The notes beneath the pieces were generated by a model. That model did no database searches, was not told where the DNA came from, and saw nothing but the letters and a program-made list of their open reading frames with translations. This document shows, one piece after another, positions 1 to 7,965 of a stretch of DNA of 64,000 bases (within the stretch, counting starts at the first letter, position 1; every line of letters starts with the position of its first letter). Origin of the DNA: Geomesophilobacter sediminis. Lineage in GTDB: Bacteria; Desulfobacterota; Desulfuromonadia; Geobacterales; Geobacteraceae. The stretch spans positions 85,099 through 149,098 of the forward strand of contig NZ_JAEMHM010000015.1 in the NCBI RefSeq assembly GCF_016458275.1. The letters run 5' to 3'. A program made the translations under genes and the position numbers.

Positions 1-105
1 CGGATTTTTCTTTTTTCGCCATGGGCTGCACCTGTGCTTTGGTTTTGAAAGTACCAAACGGTTTAATTAGGCTTTTTGCTATTCCATGTCAAGGGAAATA
101 ATCTC
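1..105. other. left-edge intergenic DNA, no gene seen
   Basis: AT-rich sequence at the window edge with no supportable reading frame. It probably belongs to the intergenic space between an unseen upstream gene and the kinase at 312. Confidence 0.5.
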
Positions 106-134
106 TTGATAAAACGTTTTAATCTTTGTACACT
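106..134 (+). promoter_or_regulatory. predicted sigma-70 promoter of the heme-sensor kinase
   Basis: TTGATA (106-111), 17-bp spacer, TACACT (129-134). It would give a leader of about 170 nt before the ATG at 312. That leader begins with a hairpin at 137-159 (ACC-G-ACCCC, loop AAACA, GGGGT-T-GGT). Confidence 0.5.
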
Positions 135-210
135 GCACCGACCCCAAACAGGGGTTGGTACGGGAGCGGCGGAAAAAAGCCATCATTCCGGCCCCTTAAA
201 ATGTTATACC

Positions 211-227
211 AACGATAAAATATCGTT
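211..227. promoter_or_regulatory. perfect 7-bp inverted repeat upstream of the kinase
   Basis: AACGATA, 3-bp spacer AAA, TATCGTT. It is a compact AT-rich dyad 85 bp before the kinase start and downstream of the predicted promoter, so it could be an operator or an RNA hairpin. The binding factor is unknown. Confidence 0.35.
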
Positions 228-311
228 CTATAAATGTCAAGTCTGAAAAACCTCTAAAACGGTTGATTTCGGGAATAAAACACCCGAGCGGATTAGATTC
301 ACGGGGAGCGC

Positions 312-1886
312 ATGCGTCTTCACCTGATCACCAAGCTGACCGCAGCGACCGGAGCGGTGCTCCTTTGCACCATGGTCCTCTTCGCCTACCTGAACCTCAA
401 CAACCTCAAGGGGCTCTTGCTGCAGGAGGCCACCCTCAACGCGGACCGCATCTCCGAGACCATCCTGCGCACGACGCACAGCCAGATGCTGCGCGACGAC
501 CGCCCCCTGTTCTACCGGACCATGCAGGAGATCGGCGGCCAGCAGGGGGCCGAAGTCCGGGTGGTGAACCGGACCGGTCGGGTGATCTTCTCCACCACCG
601 AAGCGGAAACCGGCATGATGCTCGGCAAAAGCGCCGAGATCTGCCAGGTCTGCCACAAGGGGAGCCAGCTTCTGGTCCGCGCCTCGCTCAAGAACCGGAC
701 CCGGCGCTTCTACCGGGACGGGACCGAGTACCTCGGGGTCACCAACGCCATCTACAACGAGGAGAGCTGCTACACGGCCAGCTGCCATTTCCACCCCGAG
801 GAGTACCGGGTCCTGGGCATCCTCGACGTGGTGGTCCCGCTGGACAAGATGCACGCGCTGCAAAACGCCTTCCGCAACCGGAGCATCGCCCTCACCCTCC
901 TTTTGATCGCCATCACCTCCCTCTCGCTTACCCTCTTCACCCAGAAACTGGTCAACCGGCCGGTGCGCGAGCTTTTGGACCACACCAAAAGGCTCAGCCG
1001 CGGCGAATTGGACGGCAAGGTCCCCTCGTTTGCCAACGACGAGCTGGGGGAACTGGCCCAGTCCTTCAACCTGATGACGGCCAACCTGAAAAAGGCGCGC
1101 GAGGAACTGGAGGGGTGGGGGAAAAACCTGGAACAGATGGTGGAGGACCGGACCCGGGAGGTGACCCAGATCCAGGCCCAGCTGGTCCGCTCCGAGAAGC
1201 TCGCGAGCCTGGGGGAGTTGGTGGCGGGGATCGCGCACGAGATCAACAACCCGCTCACCGGGATCCTGGTCTACACCTCGCTGGTCCACGGCGACGAAAA
1301 GCTCGACCCGAGCCTGAAGGAGGACGTCGAGACCGTGATCCGGGAGACCAAGCGCTGCGCGGAGATCGTCAAGGGGCTCCTGGAGTTCTCCCGCTGCTCG
1401 ACGCCGCACCTGGGCAACGCTTCGCTGAACGCCATCTCCGATGCCGCCCTCTCCATCATCGAGCACCAGACCCTGTTCCAGAACATCGAGGTGATCCGGG
1501 AGTACGACCAGACCCTCGCCCCGCTGGTGGTCGACCCGGGGCAGCTGGAGCAGGTGCTGGTGAACATCTTTTTGAACGCGGCCCAGGCGATGGATGGCGA
1601 GGGGACCCTCAGGATCGAGAGCGGCGCGGAGGGGGGGCAGGCCTACATCGTCATCTCGGACTCCGGCTGCGGCATTCCCGAGTCGCATCTGGCGAAGATC
1701 TTCGACCCGTTCTTCTCCACCAAGGAGAACAAGGGGACCGGTCTGGGGCTGTCGGTATCCTACGGGATCATCGAGAAACACGGGGGGACCATCGAGGTGC
1801 ACAGCCAGGTGGGGGTGGGGACGACGTTTACGGTCCGGCTCCCGCTGGGGGAGCCGGCGCAGATCAGCTGCAGCGCTGCCCTTTGA
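312..1886 (+). CDS. sensor histidine kinase with heme-c-like periplasmic domain
   Basis: This 524-residue membrane kinase has a transmembrane helix at about 8-28, a periplasmic domain, a second helix at about 190-210, HAMP (about 211-263), a coiled linker, the HisKA phosphoacceptor (GIAHEINNP, His309) and an intact HATPase domain with N, G1 and G2 boxes. The periplasmic part holds a CxxCH motif (CQVCH, 111-115) and a CX4CH motif (CYTASCH, 153-159). Both suit covalent heme c, so a redox or ligand signal is likely (inference). ATG 312 follows ggggag. The 3' end overlaps the convergent sigma-54 regulator gene, its likely partner, by 23 bp. A kinase-less relative lies at 6378. Confidence 0.9.
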   Translation: MRLHLITKLTAATGAVLLCTMVLFAYLNLNNLKGLLLQEATLNADRISETILRTTHSQMLRDDRPLFYRTMQEIGGQQGAEVRVVNRTGRVIFSTTEAETGMMLGKSAEICQVCHKGSQLLVRASLKNRTRRFYRDGTEYLGVTNAIYNEESCYTASCHFHPEEYRVLGILDVVVPLDKMHALQNAFRNRSIALTLLLIAITSLSLTLFTQKLVNRPVRELLDHTKRLSRGELDGKVPSFANDELGELAQSFNLMTANLKKAREELEGWGKNLEQMVEDRTREVTQIQAQLVRSEKLASLGELVAGIAHEINNPLTGILVYTSLVHGDEKLDPSLKEDVETVIRETKRCAEIVKGLLEFSRCSTPHLGNASLNAISDAALSIIEHQTLFQNIEVIREYDQTLAPLVVDPGQLEQVLVNIFLNAAQAMDGEGTLRIESGAEGGQAYIVISDSGCGIPESHLAKIFDPFFSTKENKGTGLGLSVSYGIIEKHGGTIEVHSQVGVGTTFTVRLPLGEPAQISCSAAL

Positions 1887-3306
1887 TGGAGATGCCGAGC
1901 TTTTTCACCAGGGCCTGAAAATTGGGACGCTGCATCCCGGTCTCCTCGGCGGCGCGGGTGACGTTCCAGTTGTTGCGCTCCAGGGCCTGCAGCGCGAAGG
2001 CCTTCTCGATCGGCTCGACCGCCGATTCCCGGATCAGCCGCTTGGTCTCCTTGAGCTCCTCGACGCTCAACGGGACGTGCATGGAAAGATCCTGGTTCTC
2101 CCTCCCCTCGGCGGTCTGCAGCTCCAGGTCGTGGCTTTCCACCAGGTCGCCCGCGCAAAGCACCACGGCCCGCTCGATGGTGGACTGCAGCTCGCGCACG
2201 TTCCCCGGGAAGGGGTAGTTGTCCAAAAGCGACAGGGCGTCCGGGGCGATGCCGCGCAGCTCCTTCCCCATCTCTTCGGAGAAATGCTTCAAAAAGTGCC
2301 GGATCAGGATCGGTTTGTCCCCCTTGCGCTGTCGAAGCGGCGGGAGGTCGATGGGGATGATGTTGAGGCGGAAGAAGAGGTCCTCGCGGAAGGTACCTTC
2401 GGAGACCATGGTGCGGAGGTTGCGGTTGGTGGCGGCGACCAGGCGGATGTCGATCGGCTGCGGGGCGGTGCCGCCGATCGGGGTCACCTCGCGCTGCTGC
2501 AGCACGCGCAGCAGTTTCGCCTGGGTGGTCAGCGAGATGTTGGCGATCTCGTCGAGAAACAGGGTCCCGCCGTCGGCGACCTTGAAGAGGCCGGTCTTGG
2601 TCTGGATGGCGCCGGTGAAGGAGCCCTTCACGTGGCCGAAGAGCTCGCTCTCCAGGAGGTTTTCGGCGAGCGAGGTGCAGTCCACCGCGACGAAGGGGCG
2701 CTTGCGGCGTCCGGAGTTGCCGTGGATGGCGCGGGCCACCAGTTCCTTCCCCGTCCCGCTCTCCCCGGTGATCAGTACCGTTGAGTCGGTCGGCGCCACC
2801 TGGAGGATCCGCTTGTAGACCTTCTGCATCTCGGGGCTCTCCCCGATCAGCCGCTCCAGGCCATGCTCCCGGACCTCGGGGAGCGCCGCGGTAGCCTTCT
2901 CCAGGCGCATCGAGCGCTGGGCCAGCGCGCTTCGGCTTTTTTCCAGGATCTGGGCCGGCTCGAACGGCTTGGGGATGTAGTCGAAGGCGCCGTTGCGCAT
3001 CGCCTCGACCGCGGTGTCGACCGTCGAATACCCGGTAATGATGATCACCGGCACGTCGGGCTGCAGCCCCTTGATGGCGGTCAAAAGCTCGAGTCCGCTC
3101 ATCCCGGGCATCTTCAGGTCGCTCAGCACCAGGTCAAAAGAGCGTTTCTGCATCAGCTCCAGCGCGAGAAAACCGCTGGCGCAGGTTTCCACCGCGATTC
3201 CCGCCTTCTCCAAGGCGCGGCGCACCCCCTCCCGGATCACCGCCTCGTCGTCCACGACGAGGACCAGCGCTCCGCTCTCCTCAGGAGCAGCTTCCACAGC
3301 TTCCAT
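1864..3306 (-). CDS. NtrC-family sigma-54-dependent response regulator
   Basis: The product has 480 residues in three domains. The N-terminal receiver has its phosphorylatable Asp in LVLSDLKMPG. The AAA+ domain has Walker A GESGTGKE and a GSFTGA loop, a variant of GAFTGA that should still contact sigma-54. A C-terminal Fis-type helix-turn-helix includes NVTRAAEETGM. The start is taken as the second of two adjacent ATGs (3306), 5 nt after GGAGG; the frame is open to 3375 but has no better site. It converges on the heme-sensor kinase with a 23-bp overlap, and its 5' end faces the cytochrome genes. No clear -24/-12 promoter was found in front of those cytochromes, so targets are unproven. Confidence 0.92.
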   Translation of the reverse strand: MEAVEAAPEESGALVLVVDDEAVIREGVRRALEKAGIAVETCASGFLALELMQKRSFDLVLSDLKMPGMSGLELLTAIKGLQPDVPVIIITGYSTVDTAVEAMRNGAFDYIPKPFEPAQILEKSRSALAQRSMRLEKATAALPEVREHGLERLIGESPEMQKVYKRILQVAPTDSTVLITGESGTGKELVARAIHGNSGRRKRPFVAVDCTSLAENLLESELFGHVKGSFTGAIQTKTGLFKVADGGTLFLDEIANISLTTQAKLLRVLQQREVTPIGGTAPQPIDIRLVAATNRNLRTMVSEGTFREDLFFRLNIIPIDLPPLRQRKGDKPILIRHFLKHFSEEMGKELRGIAPDALSLLDNYPFPGNVRELQSTIERAVVLCAGDLVESHDLELQTAEGRENQDLSMHVPLSVEELKETKRLIRESAVEPIEKAFALQALERNNWNVTRAAEETGMQRPNFQALVKKLGISIKGQRCS

Positions 3307-3464
3307 CATCACCTCCGGATGCGCATACCGCTGCCGCAGCAGCCTCTTGTGACCAGAGAAAGAAGCAGGGCCCACCGGTAACGGGGAGCCTCAGCCCGCC
3401 GCCTGGTCCACCGTTTGCGCCGGTGTCCGGCCAGGCCCAGATACGGAAATAAATTTTAATTACA

Positions 3465-3493
3465 AAGATACAATAGGCTTCTCACCAAGTCAA
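3465..3493 (-). promoter_or_regulatory. predicted sigma-70 promoter of the sigma-54 regulator
   Basis: Read on the minus strand: TTGACT (3493-3488), 17-bp spacer, TATCTT (3470-3465), about 160 nt before the start. Confidence 0.5.
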
Positions 3494-3502
3494 ACAATCT
3501 AA

Positions 3503-3527
3503 TAAGTATTTCGCCACTGTATACTTA
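3503..3527. promoter_or_regulatory. inverted repeat TAAGTAT-N11-ATACTTA
   Basis: A perfect 7-bp dyad with centres about 18 bp apart, close to two helical turns, just upstream of the regulator's -35. The spacing suits a dimeric DNA-binding protein. It lies in the shared region between the regulator and the divergent cytochrome genes. Confidence 0.4.
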
Positions 3528-3860
3528 ATCTTACCTCTCCCCGGTGCGGCCCGCTCCCCTGTATATCTTTACATACACCCCCCCTTTTACCACAAACCGT
3601 CGCGATTGCAGCCGGTTGCACGCCGTTTCCGGAAACCGGCCCGCCCCGGCGCCGCCGGCTCGTGTAGCGTGTTTCTATACATCCGCGGGGTCCCGGGCCC
3701 GAAGGCGGCGCCCCGCGGCACCCCTGCCGTACCGTGATTCCAAGTGGTTAGAAAAAACTTTTGGGAACCCTCTCACAGTGGTACAGCATCTGCAGCAGGG
3801 AAGCCAGCGCAGCCAGATTGCAGGAGGATGTACTTAAATTCCACCCAAAGGAGACCTACC

Positions 3861-4907
3861 ATGTCCCGACACCACCTTCTTTTCCTGATCGCACTGGCGC
3901 TTTGGATCCCCGGCATCGCAACCGCGGCGGAAAGCAACAGGGATTGCCTCGGCTGTCACGGCAAGAGCAGCATCGTGAAGGGAGACCAGGGTAGCTACCT
4001 GTATATCAACCCGCAGCAGTACGGCGCCACCTCGCACGCCAAGATCGGCTGCCCCTCCTGCCACGTGTCGGTCAGCGCCGCCCATCCCACCGACGGCATC
4101 CGTCCCTCGCGGGCCAGCTGCCAGGAATGCCACGGCGACGTCATGGCCGAGTACGGGGCAATCCGCCACGCGAAGAAGGCCGGCTGCTCCGACTGCCACG
4201 ATCCGCACGCGGTCAAGACCAGCGCCTCCTCCTCCGGGGCCGACGTCAACCGTCCCTGCGCGCGCTGCCATCAGCGCCCGACCATGATCGCGGTGCACAG
4301 CAAGTGGCTCCCGCAGACCAACCTGCACATGGAGGCGCTCCCCTGCATCGCCTGCCATACCGGTTCCAAGGACTACATCATCAACCTCTACGTCGAGAGC
4401 AAAGTCGGCGTATCCGGGGACTTCTGGCTGGCCCCCCTCACCGATCTCAGGCGGATCGGCGGCAAGAGCGACCCGGCGGCCCTGGTGGACCGCAACGGTG
4501 ACGGACGGGTCTCGCTGGAGGAGCTGCGCCAGTTCAACCTGTGGGCCAAGGACAAGGGGCTGCGCGTCAACGCGATGATGATGCCCAAGGTGATGACCCA
4601 TACCTTCCAGACCCTGCAAAACCGTTTCGACTGCAGCTTCTGTCATGCCTCGGGGAACAAGGGGAACCAGGAGAGCTTCGTCTGCCTGCCGCAGCCGGAC
4701 GGCCGCTACGCCCAGATCCCGGTGCAGCGCGGCGCGGTCCTGGAACTGATCTACGGCACGCCGGACTTCTACATGATGGGGGCCACCCGGAGCAAGGCGC
4801 TCAGCATCATCGGCGGCCTGATCGTCGTGGGCGGGATGATGATGCCGATCGGGCACGGGACACTCCGCTTCCTGAGCCGGAAGAACCGCCAGCACCATGA
4901 CCACTGA
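3861..4907 (+). CDS. heptaheme c-type cytochrome with EF-hand and C-terminal membrane anchor
   Basis: 348 residues with a signal peptide (cut after about 22) and seven CxxCH motifs at 29, 64, 87, 109, 133, 162 and 258, spaced as in cytochrome c3/c7-like electron-transfer proteins. Between the sixth and seventh motifs is a canonical 12-residue EF-hand loop, DRNGDGRVSLEE (210-221), with the usual Ca2+ ligand positions 1, 3, 5, 9 and 12. A hydrophobic segment at about 314-331 would anchor it in the inner membrane, facing the periplasm. ATG 3861 was chosen for AAAGGAG and the signal peptide; the frame is open upstream to 3744. It lies 70 bp before the 15-heme cytochrome and is probably co-transcribed with it. 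Confidence 0.88.
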   Translation: MSRHHLLFLIALALWIPGIATAAESNRDCLGCHGKSSIVKGDQGSYLYINPQQYGATSHAKIGCPSCHVSVSAAHPTDGIRPSRASCQECHGDVMAEYGAIRHAKKAGCSDCHDPHAVKTSASSSGADVNRPCARCHQRPTMIAVHSKWLPQTNLHMEALPCIACHTGSKDYIINLYVESKVGVSGDFWLAPLTDLRRIGGKSDPAALVDRNGDGRVSLEELRQFNLWAKDKGLRVNAMMMPKVMTHTFQTLQNRFDCSFCHASGNKGNQESFVCLPQPDGRYAQIPVQRGAVLELIYGTPDFYMMGATRSKALSIIGGLIVVGGMMMPIGHGTLRFLSRKNRQHHDH

Positions 4908-4977
4908 GCCGGATCGGGTTCACGACATGAACAGAAATGGGGAGTATCCAACTACAGATCTCACAAGGGGGAAGGCC

Positions 4978-6225
4978 ATGTTGCTACGAACCGTATTCCT
5001 TTCCGTTGCTGCAGTCGCCGTATGTGCCGCTTCCGCAACCGCCATCGAGCTCAAGGAGATCGCCTACGACACCCAGAAGGGGGGCAAGGTCGTCTTCAGC
5101 CACAAGGTCCACATGAAGCAAAAAGGGATCACCGGCAGCTGCAAGAGCTGCCACAGCCAGGTCTTCCCGCTGGACCGCAAGATCCACGCCACCATGGCCC
5201 AGATGGAACAGGGCAAATCGTGCGGCGCCTGCCACGACGGCAAGCGGGCCTTCCCGCTGTCGAGCTGCGCCCGCTGCCACCAGGTGAAGGACGTGGCCAT
5301 CCAGGTCCCGGCCACCGGCCCGGTCCGTTTCAGCCACGCGCGCCACACCGGAAAGTTCCCGGACTGCGCCTCCTGCCACGAGAAACTGTTCCGGATGGGG
5401 TCCAACCACCCGGTCGGCATGGCGGCGATGGAAAAAGGGAAATCGTGCGGCGCCTGCCACAACGGCAAGCGCGCCTTTGCCGTGGCCCGCTGCGCCGGGT
5501 GTCACCCGACCAAGGAGGTGAAGTTCCAGATCGCCGCGACCGGCCCGCTCACCTTCAGCCACAAGAAACACATCGCCAAGAGCAGCTGTGCGGCCTGCCA
5601 CAACAAGCTCTACACCATCGGCAACAGCCAGCATGTCTCGATGAAGGAGATGGAGAAGGGTAAATCGTGCGGCGCCTGTCACAACGGGAAAACCGCCTTC
5701 GCCCTCGCCAAGTGCGGCGGCTGCCACCAGTACAAAGACAAGGTCTACGCCGTGAAGCAGACCGGGCCGCTCCCCTTCAAACACGCCAAGCACCTGCGCA
5801 GCCTCTCCTGCGACGCCTGCCACGGCAAGGTCTACGCCCTGGGCGCCAAGCACCGTCCGGCGGTCACCATGGCGCAGATGGAAAAAGGGGCCTCCTGCGG
5901 CAGCTGCCACAACGGCGGCGTGGCCTTCGGGCTGAGAAACTGCGGCGCCTGCCACCCGGTGAAGAAGATCGCCTTCAAGGTGAAGCCGGTAACCGCATCC
6001 TTCAACCACACCAAGCACCTCTTCTACTACGACTGCACCGCCTGCCACGCGAAGATCTACAAACCGCAGCAGGGGGGCCCGAGCTACACCATGGCGCAGA
6101 TGGAGCAGGGGAAATCGTGCGGCGCCTGCCACAACGACCAGCGCGCCTTCACGGTGGCGGGCAACTGCGGCAAGTGCCACGACATCGACAAGAAGTACCG
6201 CCGGGTGGAACATGCCGGGCTGTAG
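4978..6225 (+). CDS. 15-heme periplasmic cytochrome, five tandem c7-type repeats
   Basis: 415 residues with a signal peptide ending near ASATA and 15 CxxCH motifs arranged as five successive three-heme units of about 70-80 residues. Each unit has the pattern F-S-H-x-x-H, a first CxxCH, a TMAQMEKGKSCGACHNGK-like block with the second CxxCH, then a third CxxCH. This is the cytochrome c7 layout seen in the multidomain nanowire cytochromes of Geobacter (known family), which usually have four domains; here there are five. No membrane anchor is visible, so a soluble periplasmic electron wire is likely. The repeats are also obvious in the DNA (aaatcgtgcggcgcctg recurs). ATG 4978 follows gggggaagg. 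Confidence 0.92.
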   Translation: MLLRTVFLSVAAVAVCAASATAIELKEIAYDTQKGGKVVFSHKVHMKQKGITGSCKSCHSQVFPLDRKIHATMAQMEQGKSCGACHDGKRAFPLSSCARCHQVKDVAIQVPATGPVRFSHARHTGKFPDCASCHEKLFRMGSNHPVGMAAMEKGKSCGACHNGKRAFAVARCAGCHPTKEVKFQIAATGPLTFSHKKHIAKSSCAACHNKLYTIGNSQHVSMKEMEKGKSCGACHNGKTAFALAKCGGCHQYKDKVYAVKQTGPLPFKHAKHLRSLSCDACHGKVYALGAKHRPAVTMAQMEKGASCGSCHNGGVAFGLRNCGACHPVKKIAFKVKPVTASFNHTKHLFYYDCTACHAKIYKPQQGGPSYTMAQMEQGKSCGACHNDQRAFTVAGNCGKCHDIDKKYRRVEHAGL

Positions 6226-6329
6226 TCGATGATCGGATGAACAATGACCAGTGACCACGAAGGCAGGGGGGACGATTAAGATTAAAGTCTTTTGGGTCTT
6301 GGTACGATAAGGGAACTATCAGCCGAGGA

Positions 6330-6354
6330 GGCGCCGGGGAAGCCGGCGCCTTTT
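6330..6354 (+). terminator. strong intrinsic terminator, 24 bp before the sensor-like gene
   Basis: GGCGCCGG, loop GGAAG, CCGGCGCC, then TTTT. It may end the cytochrome transcript, or act as an attenuator in the leader of the gene at 6378. A small dyad GATA-N7-TATC lies just before it (6306-6320). Confidence 0.7.
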
Positions 6355-6377
6355 CGCCGTCCAGAAGGGGGAAAGGC

Positions 6378-7190
6378 ATGTACCGAACGCTGAGTGCCCG
6401 GGCGGTCGTCCCGGTGGCGGTGGCGATCACGGGATTCGTGGTGATCTGCTGCGTCCTTCTCTACGCCTCGATGAAAAAGGACATGATCGACGGCGCCTTC
6501 GCCCAGGAGCGCAGCCTGGCCTCCACGGTCATCAAGAGCGCGCACTACACCATGCTCAAGGCGGACCGCGAGGGGCTCGCCAACATCGTCGCCAACATCG
6601 GCTCCGGCGAAGGGGTCGAGCACGTCCGGATCATCAACAGCGCCGGCGCGGTCGCCTTTTCCAGCCGCAAGGGGGAAACCGCCCTCCCGGTCGAGCGCGC
6701 CGTCGCCGACCTCTCCGCCGCCCGCGGCGGCCGGCTCTTCATCAACGGCGAAGGAAACGAGGTGCTGGCGATCCGGGTCCCGATCCCCAACGAGGACTCC
6801 TGCTCCACCGCGGCCTGCCACTTCCACCAGGCGGCCCAAAAGGAGCTCGGGGTGCTCGACATCGGCCTTTCCACCAAGCCGCTGCGGGGCAACCTGGCGG
6901 TGATGCGCAACCGGATGCTCGTCTTTTGCCTGATGATCCTCGTCCTCACCATCGGCGGGGTGGCCGCCCTTTTGAAACGCACCGTCTTCACGCCGGTGCA
7001 CCAGCTCACCGAGTTCAGCGACGGACTGGTCGCCGGAGAGCCCCTGGAGATCCCCCACCACCTGGGAGGGGAACTGGGGCGGCTGGCGAAAAACCTGAAG
7101 CAGTCGTCCGAGGAGCTCAAAAAGGCGCGCCAGCTGGCGCGGCACGAGAGCCAAGCAGCACCGGGGACAGGAGCAGATGTCCAGCGCTAA
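6378..7190 (+). CDS. kinase-less membrane sensor with CX4CH motif (HAMP protein)
   Basis: 270 residues resembling the input half of the kinase at 312: an N-terminal helix (about 9-30), a periplasmic domain with CSTAACHFH (142-150, matching CYTASCHFH of the kinase), a second helix (about 180-199) and a HAMP-like segment. It stops where the kinase's coiled linker begins (SSEELKKARQ), so phosphoacceptor and ATPase domains are absent. No kinase domain follows in any frame. The CxxCH motif of the kinase is also missing. It may modulate the full kinase or bind heme alone (inference). gggggaaagg precedes the ATG. It overlaps the next gene by 14 bp. Confidence 0.82.
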   Translation: MYRTLSARAVVPVAVAITGFVVICCVLLYASMKKDMIDGAFAQERSLASTVIKSAHYTMLKADREGLANIVANIGSGEGVEHVRIINSAGAVAFSSRKGETALPVERAVADLSAARGGRLFINGEGNEVLAIRVPIPNEDSCSTAACHFHQAAQKELGVLDIGLSTKPLRGNLAVMRNRMLVFCLMILVLTIGGVAALLKRTVFTPVHQLTEFSDGLVAGEPLEIPHHLGGELGRLAKNLKQSSEELKKARQLARHESQAAPGTGADVQR

Positions 7191-7599
7191 CGCCACCATG
7201 CTGCATAAGGCGATGATCCGGGAGCTCTTCGGGGCGGCGCTCTTTCTCGGGATCAGCGTCCTTGCGGTACGCAACTTCGCCCCCTTCCCCCCTCTTTCCG
7301 AGGAGGGGCGGGCGATGCTGGGGCGTCCCCCATCCCAGGAGATGCTCGCCGCCGCCCTCATCGTCTACAGCTTCTCCGCCATCGTCCACATCCTGGCCCG
7401 CATGACCAGCGGCTCGCCCAAGGCCGGCCCGTTCGCGCATGCCGGCTACCTCACCGCCTTCTATCTCTTCTTCCATTTGAGCGGGATCCTGCCGGAAAAC
7501 TTCTGGGCCGTCTTCGCCGCCGGGGTCACCATCTTCGCGCTGGAAACCTACCAGATCCGCAACGCCGACGGGGAAGACGACGACCAAGAAAACCATTGA
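7177..7599 (+). CDS. small membrane protein of unknown function
   Basis: 140 residues, not recognised. It has about four hydrophobic segments (about 15-30, 55-75, 88-103, 108-125) and an acidic C-terminal tail (DGEDDDQENH). The start overlaps the end of the kinase-less sensor gene by 14 bp, which suggests translational coupling and a joint role in the membrane. A Shine-Dalgarno-like ggacaggag precedes the ATG. Confidence 0.75.
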   Translation: MSSANATMLHKAMIRELFGAALFLGISVLAVRNFAPFPPLSEEGRAMLGRPPSQEMLAAALIVYSFSAIVHILARMTSGSPKAGPFAHAGYLTAFYLFFHLSGILPENFWAVFAAGVTIFALETYQIRNADGEDDDQENH

Positions 7600-7615
7600 C
7601 TGAACACTCCAATAT

Positions 7616-7637
7616 TGCTAGTTTACGTCCTCTAGCA
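7616..7637. promoter_or_regulatory. inverted repeat TGCTAG-N10-CTAGCA before thiS
   Basis: A 6-bp dyad about 90 bp upstream of thiS; role unknown. Further hairpins follow (GCTGCC-N8-GGCAGC, then GCCGG...CCGGC with TTTTT near 7675-7705), so the thi leader is structured. It does not contain the conserved parts of a TPP riboswitch. Confidence 0.3.
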
Positions 7638-7724
7638 CATACCCAAAGCTGCCCCGAATGAGGCAGCGCCGAGGCCGGCTGCCATCCGCATCCGGCTTTT
7701 TCCGCATCCAAGGAGAAGCAACAC

Positions 7725-7922
7725 GTGCAGATCACCGTCAACGGCGAAACCGTAACCACGGAACCGGTCACGGTCCTGGCCTACCTGGAGTCAATCGGGA
7801 TCGACCCGCGCCGGGTCGCCGTGGAGCTCAACCGGGACATCCTTCCCAAGGCGGAATACCCGGCCACCCTCCTTGCCGAGGGGGACCAGATCGAGATCGT
7901 TCAGTTCGTGGGAGGGGGGTAA
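7725..7922 (+). CDS. thiS: sulfur carrier protein ThiS
   Basis: 65 residues with the ubiquitin-like fold signature and a C-terminal Gly-Gly, which is adenylated and converted to a thiocarboxylate to supply sulfur for the thiazole of thiamin. The start is GTG 7725, about 9 nt after AAGGAG. First gene of thiS-thiG-thiE. The activating ThiF is not in this window. Confidence 0.93.
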   Translation: MQITVNGETVTTEPVTVLAYLESIGIDPRRVAVELNRDILPKAEYPATLLAEGDQIEIVQFVGGG

Positions 7923-7965
7923 CCCCCTCCTCCGCGTTTTATTGAGAAATGAGGGAGAACCGATA

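Larger units (their letters stand above)
3307..3860. other. 554-bp divergent control region between regulator and cytochromes
   Basis: There is no credible gene here. The left part is GC-rich leader of the regulator. 3460-3530 is AT-rich with a promoter and a dyad. 3600-3740 is very GC-rich. AAAGGAG before ATG 3861 is the ribosome site of the heptaheme cytochrome. No convincing sigma-54 -24/-12 element was seen. Confidence 0.5.

Noticed and set aside
237..1802. Long antisense frames opposite the kinase and many other genes
   Set aside because: These are typical shadows in high-GC DNA; the real strand shows complete domain architecture.
3600..3860. Sigma-54 promoter (-24/-12) for the cytochrome genes
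   Set aside because: CGGCAC near 3715 is not followed by a GC at the right distance.
6226..6377. GEMM-type cyclic dinucleotide riboswitch before the sensor gene
   Set aside because: The core GACGCAAAGCC-like segment and receptor are missing; only a terminator hairpin is clear.
7600..7724. TPP riboswitch before thiS
   Set aside because: The conserved CTGAGA and ACC-TGA-type segments are absent; only ordinary hairpins are present.
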